DNA from: Avena insularis
Taxonomy: Eukaryota > Streptophyta > Magnoliopsida > Poales > Poaceae
Length of the DNA: 64,000 nt
Reading direction: 5' to 3'
NCBI GenBank assembly: GCA_023614405.1
Contig: JAJUPC010000236.1
Span: 402,501 to 466,500, forward strand
Both the position numbers and the translations under genes were made by a program. Below the pieces are notes generated by a model. The model worked only from the letters and a program-made list of their open reading frames with translations, was not told where the DNA came from and did not search any database. Numbering within the stretch: position 1 is the stretch's first letter; each line of letters opens with the position of its first letter. This document shows positions 23,294-36,080 of the stretch, in pieces.

Positions 23294-24699
23294 TGATAAC
23301 TGCAAGTGCACAGATCATTTGTAGCTAGTTTCGAAATAAATATATCGATCCCACAAAGAGAAGTAGGCGAAAGACTAAAATGCTTTTAACTACAATTAAA
23401 CGAAGTACTTAAGAAATAACTTTAAGATGCAAGAAAAGTAGAGTTGTTTTTGAGTTAGTTGAACAAGGTAATTTATAGTAAAGCAAAACTTAATGCAGAA
23501 AGTAAGAATCGCGTGTGTAATAGAACTTTGGAACTGCAATAGGGAAAAAGGCGTTCTCGGTGAGTGGTGGATACACCGCTAGCAATTTAGACTAGGAAAT
23601 CAAGATTATTATAACGAATATTCTCATAATATGTATGTATGTGGGAGGATCTCCATATATGGACAAATAGGCAGCAACCTCTACTCACATCGTCCTTCAT
23701 AACCATAACTAACGAATAAATGACATCAATCGTATTATCCCGCTATTAAGCGATTTCTCCCGTGGCATGGACATGGCTTAATGAGTTCTCCTTGACTCCC
23801 TAAGTTAGCATGTAAGAAATGACAACAGCTTTATAGTCACAATAAGCGCTATCATTCCTCCGTCTACTAACAAGTAATCCCCTTCATCGAGTCCCTAAAG
23901 GAGGCAAATATTAAGGAGGTGCACAACTCCCAACATCAAGATGAAGACAATTAACACATACACATAATGATGTATAACATAATAATGTCTATCTCATCTC
24001 AATCATATGCTAGAGTTTCTCCATCTCCCCAAGAACTAGAGATCTACTCAGACATGGAGGCAATCAACATCATGGCAATGGTAATGGAAACAATCATAGA
24101 TGAATAGTACTTGTATAAATCCACAACGAGTATGGAAATTACAACAAGATCTAGAAAAGGCGTAGATGTGATGGATGGAGATGGTGGTGATGAAGCGGTG
24201 GATGATGAAGATTGATGCCTTAGCTTCTCGGATCTGCGTAGGGTGAAGATGGATCCCTGTGGATGAGTTCCCCCTCCAAATGCCTTCCGGAGGTGAGGTT
24301 TCGGTGATTTTTAGGTGTTTTGTATGTCGTCTCCCTGATCCAGTTGCACGGGGTGAAACTATTTGAGGAGGCGGAGGCGGCGCCAACTATATGGTCGGAA
24401 CTATATGGCCGAAAAATTTATTCCAGTCTTATAGTTGGTCGTTGTAACCTCTATCTCCTTTGTTCTCTTCGGGTTTTCTTCTAGTATTATTAATATTTCC
24501 CAAATAAGCGATTTACGTTGTTTTTGACTATTTTTCTCCACAGTACAACTTCTCCAAGAATTGTGTCTATTGGATCCATCATCTGTCCTAATCCTGGTGA
24601 AAACTGACATAAAATATGCGCGCGAGCGCTGTAAAATACCAAGATCCTACATCTACAATACAAAATGATAGTGTAAAACATGATGCAAATATGCACTCA
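23294..24699 (-). mobile_element. 3' LTR of a minus-strand Athila-type gypsy element
   Basis: Minus-strand reading starts TGAGTGCATATTTGC, just after the CTTGGGGAAG polypurine-like tract (24703-24713), and ends CTTGCAGTTATCA at 23294. Length is about 1.4 kb. Bases 24384-24452 carry the CTATATGG / ATAGTTGGTCGTT motif that recurs as a tandem array at 26469-26925 in the same element. A partner LTR is not in the window. Confidence 0.65.
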
Positions 24700-26468
24700 T
24701 TAACTTCCCCAAGCTTAGACTCTTGCTCGTCCCGAGCAAGTTTTAGCTTAATGGATGTGATCCTCATATTCATGAAGTTGAGTCGATTAAAATAAATGAG
24801 GAAGTTGCAGTATGTGTTTATCATATACGATACATAGGAATAAGTTCATGAATAGTACCTTACTTGAACCATCTGAATAGTATTAGCAGGCTTCCACACC
24901 TTAGTGATCGACAGTTCATAAAATATGAATCTCAACATAGTGTAAGAGTACCCGGTTCAACCGAATGAGTTAGCAAGGTAGTCCAAGTGTTTTAGGATCA
25001 ACGTATTCACTTGGGACTCAAAATCTCAAAAGTGTCTCTTTGTCATACTACAATACAGTGGTATATGCCTATTTGCTCTTTGCACACTCGCCCTTTTTCT
25101 TCTTTCTTTTCTTCTCTTTTATATATGCTCACACTTTTGTTTTAAGTGATGTGCAAAGGAGCTAGCCATACATTCCACTTCATGTAGGAATTCAAAGTTT
25201 AACAATCTCAATTATCAAATTCCAATTGTATATGAAGCATTCTTATGACTTGGAGATTCTACCTCGACTTGTTCCCACTCTATTTTGATGGCACTTTCAT
25301 TTTCTTTTGTTCAAGGTTTCTTTTTCAACTTAACTGTATAGATAATTTTTCTTTGTAAATCAAACCAGACTTACAACATATTTACCAAATTATCTTTATT
25401 TTTTCCATTAATACTAATAGTGTGGAAGACTCCTATTGCTATCATTAAGTGCAAGTAAAATTATACGCATGCCATTCATATATCAATAAAGCAAACACAA
25501 CCTCAATATTGCTCCACATGTAATAATAAACTCAGAATTTCATTAAAGGGATCGACTATTACTGAAGGGAATTCTAATGATGCAAACTTTATTTCTAGTT
25601 TGAACTAATGCAAAACTGTAATATAAAACTTATAAGGTAGATTACATGGTCTTTAAAGATCTCCCCAAGCTTGGAATTAATCTAGGCGGGTTCAATTAAC
25701 TCCTTGTTGGTACCTATTCCTCCTCCTGGGTAGAAAGAGCATCGCCCTCTTCTTTTATGTTGTCATCTTTAACTATGCTTGCAAATCGAACCTTGACCTC
25801 GGCCATGTCATATTGGAGCTTCAACATTTTCTTCTTGAGGAATTTCTTCTCATCTGTCAACTCAAAGACAGTTTTAATTAAGAAACCAACTCTACCATCG
25901 ATGTCATCGACCTTCTTCTCATGGTCTTTGCTCATCATCCAGTAGGAGTCAATCCCTTCTCCAATTGTTTCAACACATGCCTTCGAAGCCTTTTCTAACA
26001 CATAGATCTTATCATGAATCTCATCTTGCCTCACCTTCTTAGGTTTAAGAGGTGATGGACCAAGAGAAGGTTTATAATAGGATCATATGTTGTAATGATA
26101 AGGATTAGGGAGATACTCATCCTTATTCCTTCCTCGCTCAGCTTGCCTCATCATCTCCATCCTTTGCGGGAACATGCCTCCCAATTTGGGAGAGGCTTGA
26201 TCTTCGGGATGGATGATGACGACGATCCTTTAGGTTCTACTTCTTCGATTCTCTTCACGGGCTTCTCTTCTTTCTTCTTCCAAATCTTGTTGCATGGAAG
26301 GGATGCATGGCTTCGCTGCATGGATGTTGTTAGAGGGGCTTGTATAGGGATGGCGAGGATTTTTTCGAGGCTTGAGGTTGTAGCTCTGCAAAAACTTAAT
26401 GAAAAAGGTTAGATGCGATCAGCTTTAAAAGGAGAGGTCAAAAACCCTAGCCGCCTTTCGTAATGAGC
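24700..26468 (-). mobile_element. 3' non-pol region of the Athila element with a coiled-coil ORF remnant
   Basis: This is the region between pol and the 3' LTR, where Athila elements may carry an extra ORF. The only protein-like piece lies at 25714 to about 26070 on the minus strand. It is rich in Lys/Glu/Asp with heptad-like spacing (DEIHDKIYVLEK; DEKKFLKKKMLKLQ), predicting a coiled coil, and ends in an acidic tail. The preceding frame reads YYKPSLGPSPLKPKK and is broken by a TGA. I see no signal peptide or transmembrane segment, so calling it envelope would be unsupported. The remaining sequence (24720-25700) is AT-rich and non-coding. Confidence 0.5.
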
Positions 26469-26925
26469 AACTATACGGGTGTGGCCCGTATAGCTCCCGC
26501 CATATAGTTATGAACAGACTATAGATTTCACCTACGATGGATCCAACTATACAGACGGAACTATACGGGCAGAAGTTTTTATTCCCGCCGTATAGTTGGT
26601 CGTTAAACTCTCTGGACTCTGAATAAATTTTTTGGAGATGGGTCGATAACTATACGACCACAACTATACGGGCAGAATTTTTAATTCCGGGCGTATAGTT
26701 GGTCATTAAACTCTCAGTACTCAGGAAATTATTTTGTCAAAGGCGTTGATATCTATACGACCGCGGCTATACGTGTAGAATTTTTAATTCTAGCCATATA
26801 GTTGGTCGTTAAACTCTCAGTACCTTTCGTGGATGGAAGGGGTGATGTTGCAACAACTATATGACCGCAACTATACGGATGTAATTTTTATTCCCGCCAT
26901 ATAGTTGGTCGTTAAACCTTCTGTG
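26469..26925 (-). repeat. 103-bp tandem repeat with quasi-palindromic CTATACGG core
   Basis: The phrase TAGTTGGTC(G/A)TTAAA recurs at 26593, 26696, 26799 and 26902, an exact 103-base period. Each unit holds an inverted pair AACTATACGG ... CCGTATAGTT around an A/T-rich loop. The first block has a perfect CTATACGGG / CCCGTATAG hairpin (26471-26493, five-base loop). A single related unit sits in the element's own LTR (24384-24452). Lying between integrase and the 3' LTR, the array is in the untranslated 3' part of the element. Confidence 0.85.
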
Positions 26926-27284
26926 TCCACCAAATTTTTTTTGCTTCTCCAAGGATTCTTTATTAATATGAAACTTAATGAAATATCGAGTTTTGACATA
27001 AAAATGTTAGCTTAGATTTTCGACCAATTCTGGCATTATCAATCTTCCTTCTTCTTTGCTAGAGCATCAAATGTTTCTTATTTAACACAATGCTCAAATT
27101 AAATTTTAACTGGAAATTTAAAAACTTACTCAATCCTTTATTTCGCATGGGTTGCCTCCCAAGAAGCGCTCTTTTATGGTCAATAGCTTGACCGTATTGT
27201 TGCTCATTCTGTCTCGAGTCCATTCTTCTCAGTTGCCATTCTCTGTATATCTTTGCTTAATTACTTCCTCTAGAGTGATCAATT

Positions 27285-28132
27285 CTATGGTACTGCACTT
27301 ATATCTTCTTTTACTCGATAATGCTTCAAGCTTTGCCCATTTACCACCCATGCAAGAGAGGGTGTTTTTCCTTGGAGCTTCACTGCTCCCGATGAATAAG
27401 CTTCTTCAACTATATATGGGCCTTCCCACTTTGATCTGAGCTTTCCTGAAAACAACTTAAGACGAGAATTATAGAGCAACACTTTGTCTCCATTTTTAAA
27501 AGTCTTATTCTCTATTTACTTATCATGCCATCTTTTCACTTTTTCCTTAAACAACCTAGCATTCTCATAGGCTTCACTTCTAAACTCATCTAAAGCATGA
27601 ATATCTAATAAACAATTTTCTCCTGCTGCTTTAAGGTCATAATTTAGGTTCTTGATTGCCCAAAAAGCTTTGTGTTCCAATTCGAAAGGTAAATGGAATG
27701 CCTTACCGTACATCATCTTATAAGGTGTCATACCCATTGGATTTTTAAACGCAGTACGGTATGCCCATAGAGTGTCATTTAACTTGTATGACCAATCTTT
27801 TCTTGATTTGTCCATCGTCTTCTTGTGTATGGTATTTAATTCTCTATTAGAGAGTTCCACTTGACCACTTGTTTAGGGATGATATAGTGAAGCAACACGG
27901 TGAGTTACTCCATTCTTGCTGAGGATCTTCCTGAAAGTTCCTTTCATAAAATGAGAACCACCGTCAGTAATTAAAAATCTAGGAACTCCAAACCTAGGGA
28001 ATATGACATCCTTGATCATCTTCACTGAGGTGGCTGCATCTGCATGATTTGTCGGAATAGCTTCAACCCATTTAGTAACATAGTCAACAACAACAAGAAT
28101 ATGAGTATAACCATTCGACTCTATAAATGGTC
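27285..28132 (-). pseudogene. Athila-type integrase, core and C-terminal part
   Basis: Minus-strand reading from the insertion point gives VVVDYVTKWVEAIPTNHADA (core), FPRFGVPRFLITDGGSHF (second catalytic Asp), then [10 protein letters not shown] (catalytic Glu). It continues through [15 protein letters not shown] and the C-terminal WVVNGQSLKHY motif that I associate with Athila/Tat integrases. In-frame stops occur before TSGQV (a TAA in place of CAA) and after RWHDK. The product would insert element DNA into the genome; it is inactive here through the stops and through the 7.9-kb insertion just after the MGPF motif. Confidence 0.8.
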
Positions 28133-29676
28133 TAATACATCGTAAACGTATCTACCATGCTTGTTTAGTATCTACTTTCTTATATTTTGTTCATACTTTG
28201 AGGTATTTTTATACATTTTTTGGAACTAACCTATTAACAAGATGCCACAGTGCCAGTTGCCTGTTTTCTGCTGTTTTTGGTTTCAGAAAAGCTAGTAAGG
28301 AAATATTCTCGGAATTGGACCGGACAAAAGCCAAAGTCAATATTTTATCTAAAGCAACACGGAGTCCGGAGGGGAGACGAAGTGGCGCACCAGGGCAGCC
28401 ACACCTAGTGGCGGCGTGGCCTGGGGCGGCGCGCCACCAGGGGGTGTGGGCCCCCTGGTGCTCCGCCGACCTTGCCCTTACGCCTATAAAAACCTCCCGA
28501 GACGAAAACCCTAAGTACCTGATCAAAATTCCACGAAAGAGTCTATAGCCGCCGCCATCTCCATCCCTAAACCGGGAAGGATCTGACGCTCTTCCCGGCA
28601 CCATGCCAGAGGGAAGAGATCACCCTGGAGGCCTTCTTCATCATCATACCTGCCTCCGGTGTGATGTGTGAGTAGTTCATCCCTGGACTACGGGTCCATG
28701 TAGTAGCTAGATGGTTGGTTCTTCTCCTTTGTGCTATCATGTTTAGATCTTGTGAGCTCTGTTCATGATCAAGATCATCTATTTGTAATCTTACATGTTG
28801 TGTTTGCGGGGATCCGATGGATATTGAGATGCTATTTCAGATTGATTATTGATTCTATCATGTCTATGTTATTTGTGATCTTGCATGCTTTCCATTGTTA
28901 GTAGCTATCTTGGCCAAGTAGATGCTAGCAACTCCAAGAGGGAGTATTTATGCTCGATAGTGGGTTCATGCCTCTAGTAATCTGGGGAAGTGACATGAAT
29001 CTCTAAGGTATTAGATGTGCTGTTGCTACTAGGGAGAAAACATCAATCCTTTGTTCATGGGATAATCGTATTGTTTACTTTACACACTTTGCTTAATGCA
29101 ATTATCTATTACTTGCAACTTAATACTGGAGGGGGTTCAGATGATAACCTGAAGGTGGATTATTAGTCATAGATGCAGTTGGATTATGGTATATGTATAC
29201 TGTTGTAATGCCTAATCAAATCTCATAGGAGTCAAGATGATTAGTATATGCATGGTATGCTTTCTCGAGTCTGTCAATTGCCCCGCTGTAATTTGTTCAC
29301 CCAACATGTTATTTATCTTAAGGAGAATCACCTCTAGTGAACTATGGACCCCGGTCCATTATTTTACCATTGATAAACCATCTACTTTTTACTGTTTACG
29401 GTTTACTTTCTGCAAGCAATTACTATCTTCCACACAATACATTTAATCCTTTGTTTTCAGCAAAACCGGTGAGATTGACAACCTCACTATAAGTTGGGGC
29501 AAAGTTCTATGGTTGTGTTATGTAGGATTCCAAGTTGGAAACAACACCTTGGATTTGTTTCCTTGCTCGTACTGGTTCGATAACCTTGGTTTCATAACTG
29601 AGGGGAAACTTGTTGTTGTGCTCATCATACCTTCCTCTTGGGGTTCCCAACGAGCTCGATATATTTTGAGCCATCA
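28133..29676 (+). mobile_element. 5' LTR of the Sabrina-like element
   Basis: It ends TTTTGAGCCATCA at 29676. The first bases are TAATACATCG where the 3' LTR has TGATATGTCG, and about 20 bp after it are deleted compared with the 3' LTR. The TATAAAA promoter-like site is near 28486, preceded by a GC-rich inverted stretch around CACCAGGGGG/CCCCCTGGTG (28434-28466). Confidence 0.85.
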
Positions 29677-29687
29677 AGCCTTCTTTC

Positions 29688-29705
29688 TGGCGCCGTTGCT
29701 GGGGA
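29688..29705 (+). other. Primer-binding site of the Sabrina-like element
   Basis: TGGCGCCGTTGCTGGGGA is one base off the TGGCGCCGTTGCCGGGGA primer site I know from Athila/Sabrina elements, generally assigned to an Asp tRNA. Confidence 0.8.
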
Positions 29706-29864
29706 GTCAAGGACATCTTCACAAGGGGAGTCCCTCATAACCAATCCCTTTACTTTGTTTTTTGTTTTGCTTAGTTTATTTTTGCTTTGTTTGCTTGTTT
29801 CTTTTATCAAAAACACAAAAAATTAGTTGTATTGGTTTGTATCTTTATATTAAAAACACAAAAA

Positions 29865-30900
29865 ATGAATACTCTTGAAAACACTAAGTTGTGTGACTTC
29901 ACTAGCACCAACAACACTGATTTCATGTGCACACCTATTGCTCCACCTGTTCCTGAAGCTACTTTCTTTGAAATTAAACCTGCTTTGCTCAATCTTGTTA
30001 TGAAAGAACAATTCTCTGGTGTTGGTACTAAAGATGTTGCTGCTCACCTTAATAACTTTATTCAACTTTGTGAGATGAAAAAACATAGGGATATAGATGG
30101 AGATATTATTAAGCTTAAATTGTTTCCTTTCTCTTTGAGAGGAAAAGCTAAAGAATGGTTGCTATCCCTAACTAGAAATAGTATTGATTTTTGGACTAAA
30201 TGCAAAGATGCTTTCATTGGAAAATACTATCCTCCTGCTAAGATTATATCTATGAGAAGTGAAATAATGAAATTTAAATAATCTGATAATGAACAGTTGC
30301 TCAAGCTTGGGAAAGAATGAAATCTTTGGTAAAGAATTGTCCCACTCATGGACTGACTGCTTGGATGATTATCCAAACCTTTTATGCAAGAATGAATTAT
30401 TCTTCAAGAAATCTGCTGGATTCTGCTGCTGGAGGTACCTTTATGACCATTACTTTGGGTGCTGCAACAAAGCTTCTTGATAATATGATGGTTAACTATT
30501 CTGAATGGCACACTGAGAGAGCTCCACAAGGTAAGAAGGTAAATTCTGTTGAAGAAACCTCCTCCTTGAGTGATAAATTGATGTTATTATGTCTATGCTT
30601 GTTAATAGGAAAGCTCATATTGATCCAAATCATGTTCCCTTAGCCTCTTTGGTTTCTCAAGAAGAGCAAGTTGATGTGAACTTTATTAGAAATAATAATT
30701 TTAGCAATAATGCCTACAAGAATAATTTTGGTAATAATAATTATAGGCCATATCCTCCCAATAATGGTAATTCTTATGGAAATTCCTACAACAACAATAC
30801 AAGTGCACCCTCTGAACTTGAAGTCATGCTTAAATTTTTATTAGTAAACAAACTGCTTTCAATAAAACTATTGAGGAAAAACTTTCTAATGCTGAAATAA
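29865..30900 (+). pseudogene. Gag of the Sabrina-like element, frameshifted
   Basis: The frame opens at ATG 29865 (MNTLENTKLCDF). It has the Athila-type gag core, with GVGTKDVAAHLNNF and PFSLRGKAKEWLLSL, and stops at TAA 30279-30281 where CAA is expected. A one-base loss near 30300 moves the frame to 30317-30560 (MKSLVKNCPTHGLTAW, a gag continuation). Another shift near 30590 leads to an Asn/Tyr-rich segment (NNNYRPYPPNNGNSYGN) typical of the gag C-terminal part. Its role was the capsid of the cytoplasmic particle. No CCHC knuckle is visible. Confidence 0.75.
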
Positions 30901-31829
30901 ATATATCATCTTTGTCTGAAGCACAATCCTCTTTGATTAATAAAATGGCTGCTAAACCTGAAACCATAGAAAATCCCTTTGCTGCTACTAATGCCATACA
31001 AGTTAGAATTGATGAAAATGTTAGACTATTAGCTGAATTGCATGCTAAGTGGGAAAGAGAAGATGAAATTGCTAGAAATAGTAGTATTTGTACTATCACC
31101 ACCACTAATGTTGATGCTAGCAAACCACATGAAGTCCCCATTCGTTTTGCAACAAACAATAACTCTATTACCTTGGATGGTAATTATGATTTTGATCTTG
31201 ATGGTTGCAATATCTCTAAAGTAATTATGTTCCTACAACATCTTGCTAAAAGTCTTAATGCTAGTGCTATGAATATGGCTTTTACAAAACACATTACTGA
31301 TGCTCTCATAAAAATTAAAGAAGAAAAGATGAAACATAAAGCTTCTATTCCTATGAAATTAGAAGATGGTTGGGAAGCCATCATTAATATGAAAGTGAAT
31401 GAATTTGATCTCAAAGCTTTATGTGATCTTGATAGTAGTGTTTCTATTATGCCTAGAAAGATTTATGAAATGCTTGATTTGCACCCATTGGAAGATTGTT
31501 ATTTAAATGTCCAACTTGATGATAATGCTAAAAAGAAACTCATGGGGAGTATTAATGATGTTCTTATTATGGTTAACAATACCCATGTCCCTGTTGATTT
31601 CTATGTTTTGGATGTTGAATGCAATGCTTCTTGTCCTATTATTTTGGGAAGACCTTTTCTTAGAACTGTTGGTGCCATTATTGATATGAAAGAAGGTGCA
31701 ATTAAATATCAATTCCCACCCAAGAAAGGTATAGAACACTTCCCAAGGAAGAGAGAGAAGATTCCTTTTGCCTCTACTATTAAAATAAAATTTTCTCTTA
31801 ATGCTTCTTCATTTGAGAATACTTGATTC
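30838..31829 (+). pseudogene. Gag C-terminus and protease-like domain of the Sabrina-like element
   Basis: The open frame of 30912-31826 extends back in frame to about 30838 (SKQTAFNKTIEEKLSNAEI). The second half is a retropepsin-like fold: ALCDLDSSVSIMPRKIYEML at about residues 165-184 is the active-site region, with Asp-Leu-Asp-Ser in place of the usual Asp-(Ser/Thr/Leu)-Gly, and CPIILGRPFLRTVGAIID at about 243-260 is the flap/second motif. It ends KFSLNASSFENT at a stop with no RT after it. The altered active site may mean the protease is inactive; that is inference. Confidence 0.75.
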
Positions 31830-34546
31830 TTGCTTCTTATGCCTAGCTCAAAGGCGTTAAAGAAAAGCACTTATTGGGAGATAACCCAAATTTTGAGTCA
31901 ATAATTTTTTCTTTTGTTGAGTCTCGGAAGTTATTGCTTCAGTAATAACCTCTCATTATCATTTTTGTGTGGTTTTTGTGCCAAGAATAACCTCTAATAA
32001 GAGAGAAATAATGCTTGGCAAAGTTGTTGTCCCGAAATAGATTTCTGTGCTTTGCTATAAAAATTCTTGAAGAATCTTTGTACGTCGTATTGAACTGTAA
32101 TGTTTTGTGCTTCTGCCCCAGGTTGCTATCTAACTTTCGTTAGTTTAACACTTTTTGATTTGAGCAACAATCAGTGTTTACCTACTTGTCTATTTTGATA
32201 GATTTCTGCCATTATTTGCATTTGACTCTTAATCTCTTTCTCTTTGAGTTCTTGCCAAATTTCTTGAACTTTTAAAAGGAATTGTAACAGTAGCTTGTAT
32301 TCTAATGGAAGTTTTACTTGTGTTGAAACTGAACCTAGAGACCTATTATCTTAAGTACACTAATGTTGCGCTAATGAAGATTGTGTGAAGTTTTGTATGA
32401 AGGAAATTTTAAAGTGTAGGGAAGAATAATGTGATAAGATGAAGTATGGACAAAGGCTTAAGCTTGGGGATGCCACCCGTATCACCCCAAGAAATATTCA
32501 AGAAGTACAAGCATCAAAGCTTGGGGATGCCCAAGGCATCCCCTTGTTCATCAATAAATATCTCAGGTTTCTTCCAAACACTTCATTTTTATTGTTTCAT
32601 GCACAATTGTGTTGTTTTTGGAGCGTCTTCATTTTTTTAGTTTTATTTTTCTTACTTTTCTTAAATAAATTGGTTGGACCCCCGCATTCATACGTAGTTT
32701 CAAATAAGTTGATTTGGATTGGAAAAGAGTAGGAAAGTTCATGCTTATAAGTGGTATAAAAAGGAGTCTTGTTTTGACTGTGGCCTAGACTTTATCATGT
32801 TATGTTTGATATTGCTATGACTTTATGCTTAGTGAGTATTGTTGTAGCATAACTTGTTACAAACAATTGAGATTGCTTAATGTGCCTTGAAAGAATCATG
32901 CTTTGTTTTGGCATATAAAAGCATAATATTGTGGTATTCTCCTTTGATGCTTTACTTGGGTTGACTTGGCGCATGCTCACACCATGTTAAGACTATACCA
33001 AGTCACCATAGCCTCTATGATCATTTAGTTTTCGACTTGTAATATCACTTTATGCTTTAATTAATAATGTTTTGTTGCTTTGCATGATTATGGCCATTAT
33101 TGCTCTCTTAGTTGGTCGCTCCCAGTCTTTTGCTAGCCTCCACATGTACCAAGTATGAGTTCCACTCATGCATCCAACTCCAAATAAAACCAAGTTATTC
33201 CAAAGAGTCCACCATACCTACCTATTAGCATTATTACTATTCCAAGTATATTCATGTTTTTATCTACCTTCTGAATTAAACTTATTATATGAAAATTAGT
33301 GATTAAAGCTCTCACAAACTTGATGGCACACTTTACTTTCTTGCACTTAATAAACTTGAACCATTGTGCCCATATATGTTGCGTATATGCTTGCACTTTG
33401 TTAGTTGTGAATTAGCAGAACCATGTATCATGGGGAACGTTTTCAACATTGCACTTTATTTAGTTAATATCATGTTCTTTTGCTTATGGATCCCGACGGT
33501 GTGAAATGAAAGGGGAGCTTGTAAAGCTCATGGAGTTTGTATATGTGTTAGAGAAACGCCCCGGTGGCTAGCCTAAGCCATGCCTAATCATGGTGAAAAC
33601 TTGCAGCATAACCATAGTGAGCAATATGTGAAGCATCCTCAATAAAAGAAGAAAAAAAGAAAAGGCAAAGCCTATGCAAATAGCAAAAAAAAGGATCGCT
33701 GAGATGCTCATTGTCTGTTGCCTTGTCATTTTGATATGGGAAGGCTCCTGTATCATGGGGCAAGGGGTACCCCGTTGGCGGTTCTCTATGATACACATAT
33801 ACTTACAATGACAAGAACTTACTTGTGACTAAAGTTGAGTAGCATGAGGTTCGGTACTCATAAGCAAGGGGCATGAGATTTTCATCTTATAACTTGTCAG
33901 GCATATGCTCATATTTGTTCACTCTAACCTTAATCACCTAAAGATGCTTATGATAGGGGTAATGAGAGCTGAAAGCTAATAAGTACCATAATTTTTGGAA
34001 GCTGTTTATGAGACTTGAATCCCTGCTTCCTTCTATGAAGGGCCTTTCTTTTACTTTTATGTTGAGTCTCCATCTTCTATCTTTATGCACCTATTGAGAG
34101 AGCATAGTGGTCATTCTTAGTTTAATGTGCATTGTCCCAGAACTTGTTGATTGATTCATAACTTTGATATTGCTTGTTCTTAAACTATTTGTATGTAGTC
34201 ACTCTTATGAACTTCGAAGGTGTCCTATGCATTTATGTTTTGCTACACCATGAGGGACAAGCTGACTGCCATTCTCATTATGTTTTTTATATGTGAAACA
34301 AAAAAACGTCTTTCAAAGCATTATTATTCATGAATCTTTTGTTTGTACCTTTTCATGTTACAACATAGTTGCTATGTCTTATTGTTAGAACTATATCTTT
34401 CATGTCTATGTTAGAGTACTATGATCCCAGCTATCAATATTTACAAATACCTTGATCAAGATTGTGATGGCGCATGTCACCTAAAAAATTATTCTTTTTT
34501 ATCCCTTACCTACTCGAGGACGAGCAGGAGTTAAGCTTGGGGATGT
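31830..34546 (+). mobile_element. Non-coding interior of the Sabrina-like element
   Basis: This 2.7-kb stretch sits where RT and integrase would be and has no meaningful frame. It holds GGGAGATAACCCAA at 31877, a phrase typical of the Athila/Sabrina 3' region, and a repeated AAGCTTGGGGATGCC (32457 and 32517). It ends in GAGCAGGAGTTAAGCTTGGG, a polypurine-like tract before the 3' LTR. Confidence 0.7.
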
Positions 34547-36080
34547 TGATATGTCGTAAACTTATCTATAATTTTTGATGTTCCATACTTGTTTAGTATC
34601 TACTTTCTTATGTTTTGTTCATACTTTGAGGTATTTTTATACATTTTATGGAACTAACCTATTAACAAGATGCCACAGTGCCAGTTGCCTGTTTTCTGCT
34701 ATTTTTGGTTTCAAAAAAGCTAGTAAGGAAATATTCTTGGAATTGGACCGGACAAAAGCGAAAGTCAATATTTTACCCGAAGCAACATGGAGTCCGGAGG
34801 GGAGACGAAGTGGCGCACCAGGGCGGCCACACCTGGTGGCGGTGCGGCCTAGGGGGGCACGCCACTAGGGGGTGTGGCCCCCTGGTGCTCCACCGACCTT
34901 GCCCTTCCGCCTATAAAAGCCTCCCATGATGAAAACCCTAAGTACCTGATCAAAATTCCACGAAAGAATCTGTAGCTGCCGCCATCTCCATCCCTAGATC
35001 AGAGGGATCTAAAGCTCTTCCCGGCACCCTGCCGGAGGGGAGAGATCGCCCTGAAGGCCTTCTTCGTCACCATGCCTGCCTCCAGTGTGATGTGTGAGTA
35101 GTTCATCCCTGTACTACGGGTCCATGTAGTAGCTAGATGGTTGGTTTTTCTCCTTTGTGATATCATGTTTAGATCTTGTGAGCTCCGTTCATGATCAACA
35201 TCATCTATTTGTAATCTTACATGTTGTGTTTGCGGGGATCCAATGGATATTGAGATGCTATTTCAGATTGATTATTGATTCTATCATGTCTATGTTATTT
35301 GTGATCTTGCATGCTTTCCGTTGTTAGTAGCTATCTTGGCCAAGTAGATGCTAGCAACTCCAAGAGGGAGTATTTATGCTCGATAGTGGGTTCATGCCTC
35401 TAGTAATCTGGGGAAGTGACAGGAATCTCTAAGGTACTAGATGTGCTGTTGCTGCTAGGGAGGAAACAACAATCCTTTGTCCATGGGCCAATTGTATTGT
35501 TTACTTTACACACTTTTCTTAATGGAATTATTTGTTGCTTGCAACTTAATACTGGAGGGGGTTCGGATGATAACCTGAAGGTGGATTATTAGTCATAGAT
35601 GCAGTTGGATTATGGTCTATGTATAATGTTGTAATGCCCAATCAAATCTCATAGGAGTCAAGATGATTATTATATGCATGGTATGCTTTCTCGAGTCTGT
35701 CAATTGCCCCGCTGTAATTTGTTCACCCAACATCTTATTTATCTTAAGGAGAATCACCTCTAGTGAACTATAGACCCCGGTCCATTCTTTTGCCATTGAT
35801 AAACCATCTACTATTTACTGTTTACTATTTACTTTCTGCAAGCAATTACTATCTTCCACACAATATGTTTAATCCTTTGTTTTTAGCAAAATTGGTGAGA
35901 TTGACAACCTCACTGTAAGTTGGGGCAAAGTTCTGTGGTTGTGGTGTGCAGGATTCCAGTTGTTTCCTTGCTCCTACTGGTTTGATAACCTTGGTTTCTT
36001 AACTGAGGGAAAACTTGCTGCTGTGCTCATCATACTTCCTCTTGGGGTTCCCAACAAGCTCTATATATTTTGAGCCATCA
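34547..36080 (+). mobile_element. 3' LTR of the Sabrina-like element
   Basis: It starts TGATATGTCGTAAAC and ends TTTTGAGCCATCA, matching the 5' LTR along its length with scattered substitutions and small deletions (for example AAGTTGGAAAC lost near 35956). The following five bases repeat the five before the 5' LTR. Confidence 0.9.

Larger units (their letters stand above)
28133..36080 (+). mobile_element. Complete non-autonomous Sabrina-like (Athila-clade) retrotransposon
   Basis: Two LTRs of about 1.54 kb (28133-29676 and 34547-36080), a primer site, a gag/protease remnant and a long non-coding interior are bounded by the direct duplication TGGTC (28128-28132 and 36081-36085). Joining the flanks restores the Athila integrase frame across DYMGPFIESNGYTH, which confirms both ends. 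RT, RNase H and integrase are absent, as I recall for Sabrina elements, so it depended on another element's enzymes. Confidence 0.9.

Noticed and set aside
25714..26034. Envelope protein of the Athila element
   Set aside because: Position fits, but there is no signal peptide or membrane segment and the sequence is a short coiled coil with upstream stops; left as an unnamed ORF remnant.
26469..26925. CRISPR-like array (regular 103-base repeats)
   Set aside because: Nuclear plant DNA; the whole 103-base unit is repeated with no unique spacers, and it lies in an Athila element with a copy in the LTR.
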